Assembly (NCBI GenBank): GCA_963828185.1
Contig: CAWHDV010000007.1
Span: 62,001 to 126,000 of the forward strand
Source of the DNA: Rhodoblastus sp963828185
Lineage (GTDB): Bacteria > Pseudomonadota > Alphaproteobacteria > Rhizobiales > Beijerinckiaceae
Length of the DNA stretch: 64,000 nucleotides
Direction: 5' to 3'
Shown: in pieces, positions 1 to 8,129 of the stretch
Layout of the letters: each line of letters begins with the position of its first letter
Position numbering within the stretch: position 1 is the first letter of the stretch
Translations under genes and position numbers: made by a program
The notes under the pieces: generated by a model
Told to the model about the DNA's origin: nothing
Databases searched by the model: none
What the model saw: only the letters and a program-made list of their open reading frames with translations

Positions 1-1
1 G

Positions 2-205
2 CTCACGCCCGATCTCGAAGCCGGCAACATGCTGGCCAAGCAATTGACGTTTTTAGCCGGCGCCGACGCGGCGGGGGTGGTGCTCGGCGCGCGGGCGCCG
101 ATCATCCTGACCAGCCGCGCCGACAGCGCCCGCACCCGCCTCGCCTCCTGCGCCGTCGCCGGGCTGATCGCGCGGGCGACGCCCAAGCCGCCGTCGGCGG
201 CTTAG
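2..205 (+). CDS. Phosphate acetyl/butyryltransferase family protein, C-terminal end (5' truncated)
   Basis: Only the last 67 codons are present; the gene starts before the window. The visible residues, with motifs PDLEAGNMLAKQL and GARAPIILTSRADS followed by a short Ala/Pro-rich tail, match the C-terminal end of the Pta/Ptb (PTA_PTB) family. These enzymes move an acyl group between CoA and phosphate in the cytoplasm. In rhizobia this domain is often fused behind an enoyl-CoA hydratase-like domain, but the missing N-terminus hides whether that is so here. The next gene, on the opposite strand, converges on it with 33 bases between. Confidence 0.75.
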   Translation, partial: LTPDLEAGNMLAKQLTFLAGADAAGVVLGARAPIILTSRADSARTRLASCAVAGLIARATPKPPSAA

Positions 206-238
206 CGGCTGTTCGCGCCATTTCGCCTTGGAATATGG

Positions 239-622
239 TCAGAGCGCGCCGGCCACCTTGTCCGCCCTGGCGTGCGCGACTTTTTCTATGAACGCGAGGA
301 GCGCGTCGGGATCATAGGGTTTTTGCAGGATCGGCAGAGCCAGGAAACGCGCGGGGAACATCTTTTCCGGCGCGTATCCGGTGGTGAAGATGACGGGAAC
401 GCCCCGTTCGACCAGCAGGTCGGCGGCCGGGAAAACCATCTCGCCGTTGAGATTGACATCGACGATGGCAAGGTCGGCCACGGCGGTCCGGGCGAGGTCG
501 CACATGCCGGCGACGGTCGCGGCGGCGCCGACGATTTCAACGCCGCTTTGCTCGAGCAGCAACTCCAGACTCATCAGGACAGGGGCGGAATCTTCCGCCA
601 CCAGGGCTCTCAGCATGCTCAT
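239..622 (-). CDS. Single-domain (CheY-like) response regulator
   Basis: A receiver domain of about 127 residues with no output domain. The acidic pair is in VAEDSAPV, the phospho-acceptor is Asp55 in IVDVNLNGE, the conserved Thr lies in IFTTGYAP, and the conserved Lys is in LQKPYDP. I chose the ATG at 622 because GGGGAAGGA lies about 9 bases upstream; a TTG at 628 is the alternative. It follows the CheB-CheR-HWE kinase gene by 114 bases on the same strand, so it is probably the kinase's phosphorylation partner. With no DNA-binding domain it would act by protein contact. Confidence 0.88.
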   Translation of the reverse strand: MSMLRALVAEDSAPVLMSLELLLEQSGVEIVGAAATVAGMCDLARTAVADLAIVDVNLNGEMVFPAADLLVERGVPVIFTTGYAPEKMFPARFLALPILQKPYDPDALLAFIEKVAHARADKVAGAL

Positions 623-736
623 CGCCAATTCCTTCCCCGCCGAAGATGCGCTCGCGGTCCGCGTCCGGTTTCCTCAACTTGCGAGGGCGCGAATTCGTTC
701 AGTCCCCGGCCTGCGCCGGCCTTGCCGCCGCCGGCG

Positions 737-3700
737 TCACGCCGGCGGCGGCTTCGCGCCTGTTTCCGCCCGTTTGAGCGGAATGACGAAATTCGCCGAA
801 AAACCGCTCGGGCCGAAGTCAAACCGGACGGCGCCGGAATGGCTGTATTCGACCTCTCGCCGCACGACCTTCAGGCCGAAACCCACCTTTTCCGGCGGCT
901 TCGCCGCCGGTCCGCCGCTCTCGCGCCAGTTGAGCGCAAGCGTGGGCTTAGCCCCGCTCGATGTCGACCATTCGACCGCGACTTGGCCAGCCTCGTTTGA
1001 CAGGGCGCCGTATTTGACGGCGTTGGTCGCCAGTTCGGCGAAGATCATGCCGACGCTCAAGGCGAGCTCCGGCGACAGTTTGACCGGCGGTCCCGAAAAG
1101 GCGACGCGTTGGCTGTCCGGCTGGCAATAGGGCGCGAGCGTCTGTCGCAGCATCGGCTCGACGCCGACTTCGCCCCAGTTCTCGCGCGACAGCATTTCGT
1201 GGCTGCGCGCCATCGCTTGCAGCCGGGCGGAAAAATCCCGGGTGAAAGCCTCGGACGAGGGGGAATGCGCCAAAGTCTGCTGGGCGATGGCCAGGATCAC
1301 GGTCAGCGAGTTCTTCACGCGATGATTGAGCTCAGAGACCAGCGTCCGCTGCCGCTCCTCCGATTTCGCCAGGCTGGTGACGTCGACAAAGGTCGCCACC
1401 ACGCCGTCGATCTCGCGGCTCGAATCGCGATAGGGCGTGAGGCGGGCAAGAAAATAGGGGGCGTCGGCTTCGTTCTTGTGCGCCCGCCGCTCGATCGGCT
1501 CGCCCGACGCCAGCACGGCGGCGATATCGGCCTGGAGACCGGGATAATCGAGCTTGATCGCCAGGTCGCCGAGCGGCCGCCCCCGGTCGGTGGCGATGAC
1601 GTTGAACAATTGCGTCACCGCCGGCGTGAAGCTGCGGATGACCAGGTTTTTGTCAAGGAAGATGGTGGCGACATTGGTGCTGGCGAACAGATTGACCAGA
1701 TCGGCGTTGGCGAGGTCGAGTTCGTCGATCTTGGCGTAGAGTTCGTGATTGACGGTCTGCAATTCCTCGTTGAGCGATTGCAGCTCTTCCTTGGTGGACT
1801 CGAGCTCCTCATTGCTCGACTGCATTTCCTCGTTCAGCGAAACCAGCTCCTCATTGGCCGATTTCAGCTCTTCGAGCGCCGTCTCATATTCCTCGATCGT
1901 GCCTTGCAGGCGCTCGCGCGTCTCGCGCAATTCGAGTTCAGTCTGGTTCGGCCCGTCCTCTTCGTCCGCGCGGTCGTTCGCAGCGGCGTCCGGCGCCCCG
2001 GGCGAAGGCGGGCTTTTCTCCTCGAAGGCCACCAGGAACAGCGTATGGCCGTCGGCGCGGTCGGCCAGCGGCTCGACCGTCAGCGACACATGTTCGATGC
2101 GACGGTCGCCGCTATCGAAGGCCACGGCGTCGCGCGTAACCGCGCGGCGGGTCTCGATCGCCGCGCGCAAGGCGCTGCGGAGGTCGAGGCGCAGCTCCTT
2201 GCGCGCGCTGGTCAGCAATTGCCGGGTCGGCGAGCCGTAGGGGGCCTCGAGATATTTTGCGGTCCGCGTCGAATAATGGACGATGTCGCCTTCCTCGTTG
2301 ACGATCACATGCGGCGGCCCGAATTTTTCGGCGACGCGCGCCTCGGCCGTCTGGCGCAATCGCCCGCTGCTGACCGCAATCGGGGCGCCGCCGCGGCCGG
2401 CGAAAGGCGCGGGATGCAGGCCGTTGACAAAGATCGGCATGCGCGCCGGCGCGCCGGTGTCATTGGCCCTGTAGACGCAGTTCTTCTTGTCGACGGAGGT
2501 GAACATTTCCGAGAATCGGCCGATTGTCTCCGACTTGCCGAGAAACAGGAAACCGCCCGGGCGCAGGGCGTAATGGAAGATCGGAATGACCTGCCTTTGC
2601 GCCTCGGCGCCGAAATAGATCAACAGGTTGCGGCAGGAGATCAGGTCCATGCGCGAAAACGGCGGATCGCGCAGCACATTGTGCGGCGAGAACACGCAGA
2701 GATCGCGCACCTCCTTGGCGACGACAAATCCGCCGGACTGCGGAATGAAGAAGCGCCGCCGCCGCTCCTCCGAAACGCCGTCGAGCAGGGCTGCGGGGTA
2801 ACGGGCGGCGCGGGCGACGGCGAGGGCGTGTTCGTCGATGTCGGTGGCGAAGATCGTCACCCGCGGCGGCGCGCGCAGCGTGTCCATGTACTCGCGCAGC
2901 AGGATGGCGATCGAGATCACCTCCTCGCCGGTCGAGCAGCCGGGCGTCCAGACGCGTACGCTGTCGGCCGCCCCGCGCCCCTCGAACAGGCGCGGGATCA
3001 CCGAGGCGCGCAAGGATTCGAAGGCTTCGGGGTCGCGGAAAAAATCGGTGACGTTGATCAAAAGGTCGCGAAACAGCGCCGTCGCCTCGTCGGGCTGGCC
3101 CTGGAGCAGCTTCACGTAATCGGCCAGATTGTCGCAGCGGTTGACCTGCATGCGGCGCTGGACGCGGCGCATGAAGGTCCGGGTCTTGTAGCCGCTGAAA
3201 TCGTGGCCGGTCTGGGCGCGCAGCCCCGCGTAGATCGCCTCCCTCGCGCCGATGATGGCGCGGTCGCCCGCGGGCTGGTTTTCCACCAGGCGGTCGAGCG
3301 TCTCGAAGCCGCGGGCGTTTTCCACCAGCTTGGCCGCCATGGCGTCGACGGGAACGGCGAAATCGACGAGGCCGCTGGCGATGGCGCTGTCGGGCATGTC
3401 GGCGAAGCCGGGGCCGGACCCGTCGCTCGCCTGCGCCAGCACCAGGCCGCCACGCTCCTTGATCGCCTTGACGCCGAGGACGCCGTCGTGGCCGCTGCCC
3501 GACAGGACGACGCCGACGGAATATTCGCCGCAATCCTGCGCGAGTGACGCGAAGAACACGTCGATCGGCGTCCGCTCATGCCGCCCGGGCTCGAATTCAC
3601 GCAGCCGCAAAAGCCCTTCGGCGATGGTCAGGCTGGCTTTGGGCGGCAGGACATAGACGTGGTCCGGCGCAACTCGCGCGCCGTCACGCGCGACTTCCAC

Positions 3701-3892
3701 CACCAGTTCGGTGTGGCGCGCGAGTATGTCGGAGAGAAAGCTTTCGCGATCCGGCGCCAGATGCGTGACGATGACGAAGGCCATGCCGGCATCGGCGGGA
3801 ATGGTCTTGAACAGATCCTCGAGCGCGCGCAGGCCGCCGGCGGACGCGCCGATGCCGACGATGGGAAAGCGCGCGGCGGTCGGCATGATCAC
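737..3892 (-). CDS. CheB-CheR-PAS-HWE histidine kinase fusion protein
   Basis: A protein of about 1,050 residues. Domains in order: CheB-type methylesterase (GIGASAGG, THLAPD, SGSGHDGVLG), CheR-type methyltransferase (NVTDFFRDPE, WTPGCSTGEE, ISCRNLLIYF), a long Glu-rich coiled coil with repeated EELxSxNEE units, a PAS domain, and an HWE/HisKA_2-type kinase (LNHRVKNSL with the phospho-His, then ELATNAVKYGAL). Such fusions carry receptor-modification domains without chemoreceptors and are thought to be signalling kinases. A GTG at 3892 has AAGGAG five bases upstream; the ATG at 3886 is nearly as good, and an ATG at 4003 would add an unconserved leader. The receiver gene downstream is the likely partner. 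Confidence 0.9.
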   Translation of the reverse strand: MIMPTAARFPIVGIGASAGGLRALEDLFKTIPADAGMAFVIVTHLAPDRESFLSDILARHTELVVEVARDGARVAPDHVYVLPPKASLTIAEGLLRLREFEPGRHERTPIDVFFASLAQDCGEYSVGVVLSGSGHDGVLGVKAIKERGGLVLAQASDGSGPGFADMPDSAIASGLVDFAVPVDAMAAKLVENARGFETLDRLVENQPAGDRAIIGAREAIYAGLRAQTGHDFSGYKTRTFMRRVQRRMQVNRCDNLADYVKLLQGQPDEATALFRDLLINVTDFFRDPEAFESLRASVIPRLFEGRGAADSVRVWTPGCSTGEEVISIAILLREYMDTLRAPPRVTIFATDIDEHALAVARAARYPAALLDGVSEERRRRFFIPQSGGFVVAKEVRDLCVFSPHNVLRDPPFSRMDLISCRNLLIYFGAEAQRQVIPIFHYALRPGGFLFLGKSETIGRFSEMFTSVDKKNCVYRANDTGAPARMPIFVNGLHPAPFAGRGGAPIAVSSGRLRQTAEARVAEKFGPPHVIVNEEGDIVHYSTRTAKYLEAPYGSPTRQLLTSARKELRLDLRSALRAAIETRRAVTRDAVAFDSGDRRIEHVSLTVEPLADRADGHTLFLVAFEEKSPPSPGAPDAAANDRADEEDGPNQTELELRETRERLQGTIEEYETALEELKSANEELVSLNEEMQSSNEELESTKEELQSLNEELQTVNHELYAKIDELDLANADLVNLFASTNVATIFLDKNLVIRSFTPAVTQLFNVIATDRGRPLGDLAIKLDYPGLQADIAAVLASGEPIERRAHKNEADAPYFLARLTPYRDSSREIDGVVATFVDVTSLAKSEERQRTLVSELNHRVKNSLTVILAIAQQTLAHSPSSEAFTRDFSARLQAMARSHEMLSRENWGEVGVEPMLRQTLAPYCQPDSQRVAFSGPPVKLSPELALSVGMIFAELATNAVKYGALSNEAGQVAVEWSTSSGAKPTLALNWRESGGPAAKPPEKVGFGLKVVRREVEYSHSGAVRFDFGPSGFSANFVIPLKRAETGAKPPPA

Positions 3893-4244
3893 GAAATCTC
3901 CTTGACCGAACGCGCTCGGGTCGGCGCAAGGCTCACGCATTAACATGCGCTCGCATTCAGACGTCAAGATGCGAACGGCTACGCGCCGCCCCTGAATTGA
4001 CATGCGTCAAAGTGCGTGGAAAGCTGCCGGAGGCTAGGCGGAGCTCAAGCCGCCCTCCTCAGCATCGCGGCCGGGCTCGTCCCGAGAATTGCTGCTGCGC
4101 TCAAGGCCCAGCCCCAGGCCGCCTTTCCGCAGCATAACGGCTTGCCGGTCAACGCGACGCCGGGGCCCGAGTTGCATGCGAAAAAGTTTTATTTTTCAAG
4201 CACATTTTCGCCCGCCGCGCGCGACGGCCGAATGGCGGCGCCCC
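3893..4244. other. Intergenic region upstream of the CheB-CheR kinase
   Basis: No convincing gene. It must hold the kinase promoter on the minus strand. A short inverted repeat, TTGAC-ATGC-GTCAA, sits at 3997-4010 and could be an operator, but it is short enough to occur by chance. Confidence 0.4.
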
Positions 4245-4272
4245 AAAGCAAAACGCCGCCTTGCGGCGGCGT
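4245..4272 (-). terminator. Rho-independent terminator of the 94-residue gene
   Basis: On the minus strand an 8-bp perfect stem (ACGCCGCC / GGCGGCGT, 4-base loop, 4253-4272) is followed by TTTTGCTTT, 21 bases after the stop codon of the gene at 4294-4578. Confidence 0.75.
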
Positions 4273-4293
4273 GAGCATTGGCGAGTCGCGAAA

Positions 4294-4578
4294 TCAGGCA
4301 GATTTGAGCTTGACGGCGACGGCGGTGGCGCAGATGCGCTTCAAGGCCACGGCGCCGGGATTTTCCGTCCGGGCCAGCACTTCCTCGCTGTAATCCACGT
4401 CGACCAGCGCGTCGGCGTCGCAATCCTCGGCGGCCCGCATCAGCTTGTGCAGGGCTTTCAGCCGGAAGACATTCTCATCGGTCTTTTCGCCGGCGCCGCG
4501 CCATTCCGAGACGGCGCTGATCTTGCCGAGCGGCATGACAGACTTGCTGTCCATTTCCTTGGATGAGCCGATACGCAT
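4294..4578 (-). CDS. Conserved hypothetical small cytoplasmic protein
   Basis: 94 residues with no signal peptide or membrane segment. Features are a central predicted helix rich in Arg, Lys and Ala (FRLKALHKLMRAAEDC) followed by ADALVDVDYSEE, loosely like the 'ADAIVNVDY' strand of small YbjQ/heavy-metal-binding-type proteins, but the resemblance is too weak for a function. The ATG at 4578 has TAGGA eight bases upstream. The gene stands alone between two terminators, so it is its own transcription unit. Confidence 0.65.
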   Translation of the reverse strand: MRIGSSKEMDSKSVMPLGKISAVSEWRGAGEKTDENVFRLKALHKLMRAAEDCDADALVDVDYSEEVLARTENPGAVALKRICATAVAVKLKSA

Positions 4579-4763
4579 AATAATTCCTACTCACTTCGCT
4601 TGTCATTTTTGACGATAACAACAGGTCGATATTTCCGATTCGTTAATGGCGTGATTAAGACCGCAGCAAGTTTTCCCACACGTTCCTAACCCACAGCGGC
4701 TAATATCAGTTCACGAAGTTGAACAGATCATTAACAAACACCGCGAATGCGTGATTAGACATG

Positions 4764-4794
4764 AAAAAAGCCCCGCCTGATGTCAGGCGGGGCT
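4764..4794 (-). terminator. Rho-independent terminator of pckA
   Basis: On the minus strand a perfect 12-bp stem, AGCCCCGCCTGA / TCAGGCGGGGCT with a 2-base loop, is followed by six T. It lies 26 bases after the pckA stop codon. Confidence 0.9.
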
Positions 4795-4819
4795 GGCTTT
4801 AATCAAGTGAAGCTGAAGC

Positions 4820-6433
4820 TTATTCCGCGGCGATCTGCACCGCCGGGGCGGCGTCCTTGACCTTGGCGTCGACATGCGGCTCGAAGGTGACGAAATTGTC
4901 GCGGAACAGTTTCACCAGCTTTTTCGCCGTCTCGGCGAAATCGGCCTTCGAGGCCCAGGTCTTGACCGGGTTGAGGATATGCGGCTCGACGCCCGGCACC
5001 GAGGTCGGGACGGCGAGGCCGAAATAGGGGTCGGTGCGGAATTCCGCCTTGTTCAGCGAACCGTCGAGCGCGGCGGCGAGCAGGCGGCGGGTGACGCGGA
5101 TCGGCATGCGACGCCCCGTGCCGTATTTGCCGCCGGTCCAGCCGGTGTTGACCAGCCAGCAGTCGACATGGTGCTTGGCGATGAGGTCGCGCAGCAGATT
5201 GCCGTATTCCGAGGGGTGACGCGGCATGAAGGGCGCGCCGAAGCAGGTCGAGAAGGTGGCGGAGGGCTCGGTCACGCCCTTTTCCGTGCCGGCGACCTTG
5301 GCGGTATAGCCGGACAGGAAGTGATACATGGCCTGCGAGGCGTCGAGCTTGGAGATCGGCGGCAACACGCCGAAAGCGTCGCAGGTCAGCAGCACGATGT
5401 TCTTCGGATGCCCGGCCCGGCCGGTGGCCGAGGCGTTCGGGATGTAGTCGAGCGGATAGGCGATGCGGGTGTTTTCCGTCTTGGTGCCGTCGTCGAAATC
5501 GGGAACGCGGGTTTCCGGGTCGAGCACGACATTCTCCATCACCGTGCCGAAACGCTCGGTGGTGGCGAAGATTTCCGGCTCGGCTTCGCGCGACAACTTG
5601 ATCGCCTTGGCGTAGCAGCCGCCTTCGAAATTGAACACGCCTTCCTTCGACCAGCCATGCTCGTCGTCGCCGATCAGCGTGCGCGAACTGTCGGCCGACA
5701 GCGTGGTCTTGCCGGTGCCCGACAGGCCGAAGAACACCGCCGTGTCATGCGCGTCGCCGACATTGGCCGAGCAATGCATCGGCATCACGCCTTCGGTCGG
5801 CAGGATGTAGTTGAGATAGGTGAACACCGACTTCTTGATCTCGCCGGCATAGGAGGTGCCGCCGATGAGAACGATCTTCTTGGCGAAGTTCACCGCGATG
5901 ATGGTCTCGCTGCGGCCGCCATGGCGCTTCGGATCGGCGCGGAAGGACGGCAGGTCGATGATGGTCAGGTCGGCGACATGCGTCAGGATGTCTTCCGCCG
6001 AGGGCTGGATCAACAGGTTCTGGATGAACAGCGAGTGCCAGGCGAATTCGGTGACGACGCGCGTGCGGACGCGGTGGGCCGGATCGGCGCCGCCGAACAC
6101 GTCCTGCACGAACAGGTCCTTGCCTTCGGCGTGGGCGATGAAGTCCTCGTAGAGGGCGTCGAAGTTGGCGGGAGTGACCGCGCCGTTATTGTCCCACCAC
6201 ACATTGTTTTCGGTGGTTTCGTCGCGCACGACGAACTTGTCCTTGGCGGAACGGCCGGTATGGGCGCCGGTCTCGGCGACCAGCGCGCCGCCGGCGGCCA
6301 GCACCGCCTCGTTGCGGCGCAGCGATTCCTCGTAGAGCATGGGCGCGGTCAGGTTGTAAAAGACATTGCCGAGATTCTTGAAACCGAATGCTTCGACCGG
6401 GAAGGCCGGATTGAAATTGCCCGACTGAGCCAT
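4820..6433 (-). CDS. pckA: Phosphoenolpyruvate carboxykinase (ATP)
   Basis: 537 residues, the normal length for the ATP-dependent family. The enzyme converts oxaloacetate and ATP to PEP, CO2 and ADP, the first committed step of gluconeogenesis. The kinase-1a P-loop is GLSGTGKTTLSAD, and the N-terminus GFKNLGNVFYNLTAPMLYEE and the MPRHPSEYG segment are typical. The ATG at 6433 follows GGGAG by six bases; the frame stays open upstream but without a ribosome site. In rhizobia pckA commonly lies divergent from the chvI-chvG-PTS block and is linked to ChvI/ChvG control. Here a HugZ-like gene sits between them. Confidence 0.98.
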   Translation of the reverse strand: MAQSGNFNPAFPVEAFGFKNLGNVFYNLTAPMLYEESLRRNEAVLAAGGALVAETGAHTGRSAKDKFVVRDETTENNVWWDNNGAVTPANFDALYEDFIAHAEGKDLFVQDVFGGADPAHRVRTRVVTEFAWHSLFIQNLLIQPSAEDILTHVADLTIIDLPSFRADPKRHGGRSETIIAVNFAKKIVLIGGTSYAGEIKKSVFTYLNYILPTEGVMPMHCSANVGDAHDTAVFFGLSGTGKTTLSADSSRTLIGDDEHGWSKEGVFNFEGGCYAKAIKLSREAEPEIFATTERFGTVMENVVLDPETRVPDFDDGTKTENTRIAYPLDYIPNASATGRAGHPKNIVLLTCDAFGVLPPISKLDASQAMYHFLSGYTAKVAGTEKGVTEPSATFSTCFGAPFMPRHPSEYGNLLRDLIAKHHVDCWLVNTGWTGGKYGTGRRMPIRVTRRLLAAALDGSLNKAEFRTDPYFGLAVPTSVPGVEPHILNPVKTWASKADFAETAKKLVKLFRDNFVTFEPHVDAKVKDAAPAVQIAAE

Positions 6434-6574
6434 TGTTTTCTCCCGATTGCGCCGCCCAACGACTGGTGCGCATGTTCTAAAATGACAGTTCCGCGTCGGT
6501 TTACCCGCCGTGACCCAGGCTTGCAACCCCCATAAAAAGTATGGGTCGCCCTTCACAAGGCTGATCGGGCCGGT

Positions 6575-7327
6575 TCAGGCTCCGCCCGCCAGGGCGTCGA
6601 GCGCGGTTCGCGCCTGCTCTGGATCTTGCGCCGCTTGCGCAAACATCAGCCGGGCGCAGCCTTTGGCGGAGACGAGATCGAGCCCGTCCGGATCGATCGC
6701 CACGGCCCGCCAGTGCGACATTTTGTCCTCGCCGGCGGCGGCCGCCAGCCCCGCGCGAAATTCGGCGGGCCGGGCGTTGATCTCCTCGAGGAGGTCTGCT
6801 TCGGCCTCAAGCAGCGCCCGCGCCGCCGCCACCGGCGTCAGCATGTCGGCGCCGGCATAATCGGCGGCGCGCGCAAAGCCGCCGTTGAGATGCGCGGCCT
6901 CGGGCTCGAGCCGCCAGAAGCCGAAATCGGCGAAACCGGCGTAGAGCGCCGCCTTGGGATGGCGGCGCAGGAAGCGATTGCGCACATCCGCATCGGCGAT
7001 CGGCGCCAACTTTCCGACGACCGTGAGGCGCGGATGGGCGAGCGGGTCGCCCTTGCCGCTTTCGGCCAGGAGCAGCGAGGCGCGAGGATCGGAGCGCAAA
7101 TTTTGCGTGTGGTGCGCGAGGCTCGACAGCAAAAGCACGGGCGCGCCGTCGCTGGCGGTCGCCACACTGGTGAGAGTGGCGAAAGGATACAGCGTGCCCT
7201 TGGCCAGCGTCGCCAGGGCGCCGACGTGAATGGTCCGCAGCAGTTTCCGCGCCAGGGCGAGGCCGTCGAAGCTGTTTTCAGCCAGCGGCGCGAAGGGTTT
7301 TTTGGGGCTATTTTCGGACTCGTTCAT
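6575..7327 (-). CDS. HugZ-like pyridoxamine 5'-phosphate oxidase-fold protein
   Basis: 250 residues. The N-terminal split-barrel flavin-binding domain shows GALATLAKGTLYPFATL, PVLLLSSLAHHTQNL and ASLLLAE, and the C-terminal part resembles DUF2470 (HWRAVAIDPDGLDL near the end). The family includes HugZ/HutZ haem-utilisation proteins that bind haem at the dimer interface. No haem uptake genes are nearby, so the substrate is uncertain. It lies 141 bases upstream of pckA on the same strand and is divergent from chvI, with about 100 bases shared as promoter region. Confidence 0.85.
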   Translation of the reverse strand: MNESENSPKKPFAPLAENSFDGLALARKLLRTIHVGALATLAKGTLYPFATLTSVATASDGAPVLLLSSLAHHTQNLRSDPRASLLLAESGKGDPLAHPRLTVVGKLAPIADADVRNRFLRRHPKAALYAGFADFGFWRLEPEAAHLNGGFARAADYAGADMLTPVAAARALLEAEADLLEEINARPAEFRAGLAAAAGEDKMSHWRAVAIDPDGLDLVSAKGCARLMFAQAAQDPEQARTALDALAGGA

Positions 7328-7372
7328 GGCGCATTCAGTGAAAACGGCGTGAATTTGACGGCAAGGCTATTA

Positions 7373-7378
7373 TATAAT
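7373..7378 (+). promoter_or_regulatory. Possible -10 element of the chvI promoter
   Basis: TATAAT within the AT-rich run CTATTATATAATCG, 52 bases before the chvI ATG. No matching -35 at 17 bases; a TTGACG lies too close upstream (12-base spacer). The call rests on the -10 alone. Confidence 0.35.
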
Positions 7379-7430
7379 CGCTGTGGCGTCGCGCCTTCAC
7401 GCCGCCGCCGCGACAAAAAAGAGGTACGCC

Positions 7431-8129
7431 ATGCCGACTATCGCCCTCGTAGACGACGATCGCAACATCCTGACATCGGTCTCCATCGCGCTCGAGGGCG
7501 AGGGCTATCGCGTGCAGACCTATACCGACGGCATGGCGGCGCTCGATGGACTGAAGAACAATCCGCCCGACATGGCGATCTTCGACATCAAGATGCCGCG
7601 CATGGACGGAATGGAGCTTTTGCGCCGGTTGCGGCAGAAATCCGATCTGCCGGTGATCTTCCTGACCTCCAAGGACGAGGAGATCGACGAATTGTTCGGC
7701 CTGAAGATGGGCGCCGACGATTTCATCCGGAAGCCTTTTTCGCAGCGCCTGCTGGTCGAGCGGGTCAAGGCGATCCTGCGCCGCTCCAACCCCAAGGAAG
7801 CGGCCGCGCAAAAGGAGTCCGAGGCCAAGATCCTCGAACGCGGCAATCTCAAGATGGACCCGGAACGGCACGCCTGCACCTGGAAGAACGAGGCGGTGAT
7901 CCTCACGGTCACGGAATTCCTGATCTTGCAGGCGCTGGCGACGCGCCCCGGCGTGGTCAAGAGCCGCAACGCCCTGATGGACGCCGCCTATGACGACCAG
8001 GTCTATGTCGATGACCGCACCATCGACAGCCACATCAAGAGATTACGCAAGAAATTCAAATTGGTGGACGATGATTTCGAAATGATCGAAACTCTGTATG
8101 GCGTGGGGTATCGTTTCAAGGAAGCTTGA
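7431..8129 (+). CDS. chvI: Response regulator ChvI (OmpR family)
   Basis: 232 residues: receiver domain (acidic DDD at 8-10, phospho-acceptor Asp52 in IFDIKMPRMDG, Lys101 in RKPF) and a C-terminal winged helix (TVTEFLILQALA, DDRTIDSHIKRLRKKF). The sequence and the neighbours fit ChvI, the regulator of envelope, acid and symbiosis genes in rhizobia and Agrobacterium. The ATG at 7431 follows GAGG by six bases and gives the standard N-terminus; the open frame continues 16 codons upstream. The stop overlaps the earliest possible chvG start, so the pair is co-translated. Confidence 0.95.
   Translation: MPTIALVDDDRNILTSVSIALEGEGYRVQTYTDGMAALDGLKNNPPDMAIFDIKMPRMDGMELLRRLRQKSDLPVIFLTSKDEEIDELFGLKMGADDFIRKPFSQRLLVERVKAILRRSNPKEAAAQKESEAKILERGNLKMDPERHACTWKNEAVILTVTEFLILQALATRPGVVKSRNALMDAAYDDQVYVDDRTIDSHIKRLRKKFKLVDDDFEMIETLYGVGYRFKEA

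Noticed and set aside
1109..3547. 812-codon open frame on the plus strand
   Set aside because: Antisense to the CheB-CheR kinase; no recognisable motifs.
3997..4010. TTGAC-ATGC-GTCAA palindrome as an operator
   Set aside because: Five-base arms are too short to support alone; mentioned only as part of the intergenic region.
7354..7378. TTGACG plus TATAAT as a full chvI promoter
   Set aside because: The spacer is only about 12 bases, too short for sigma70; only the -10 was kept, at low confidence.
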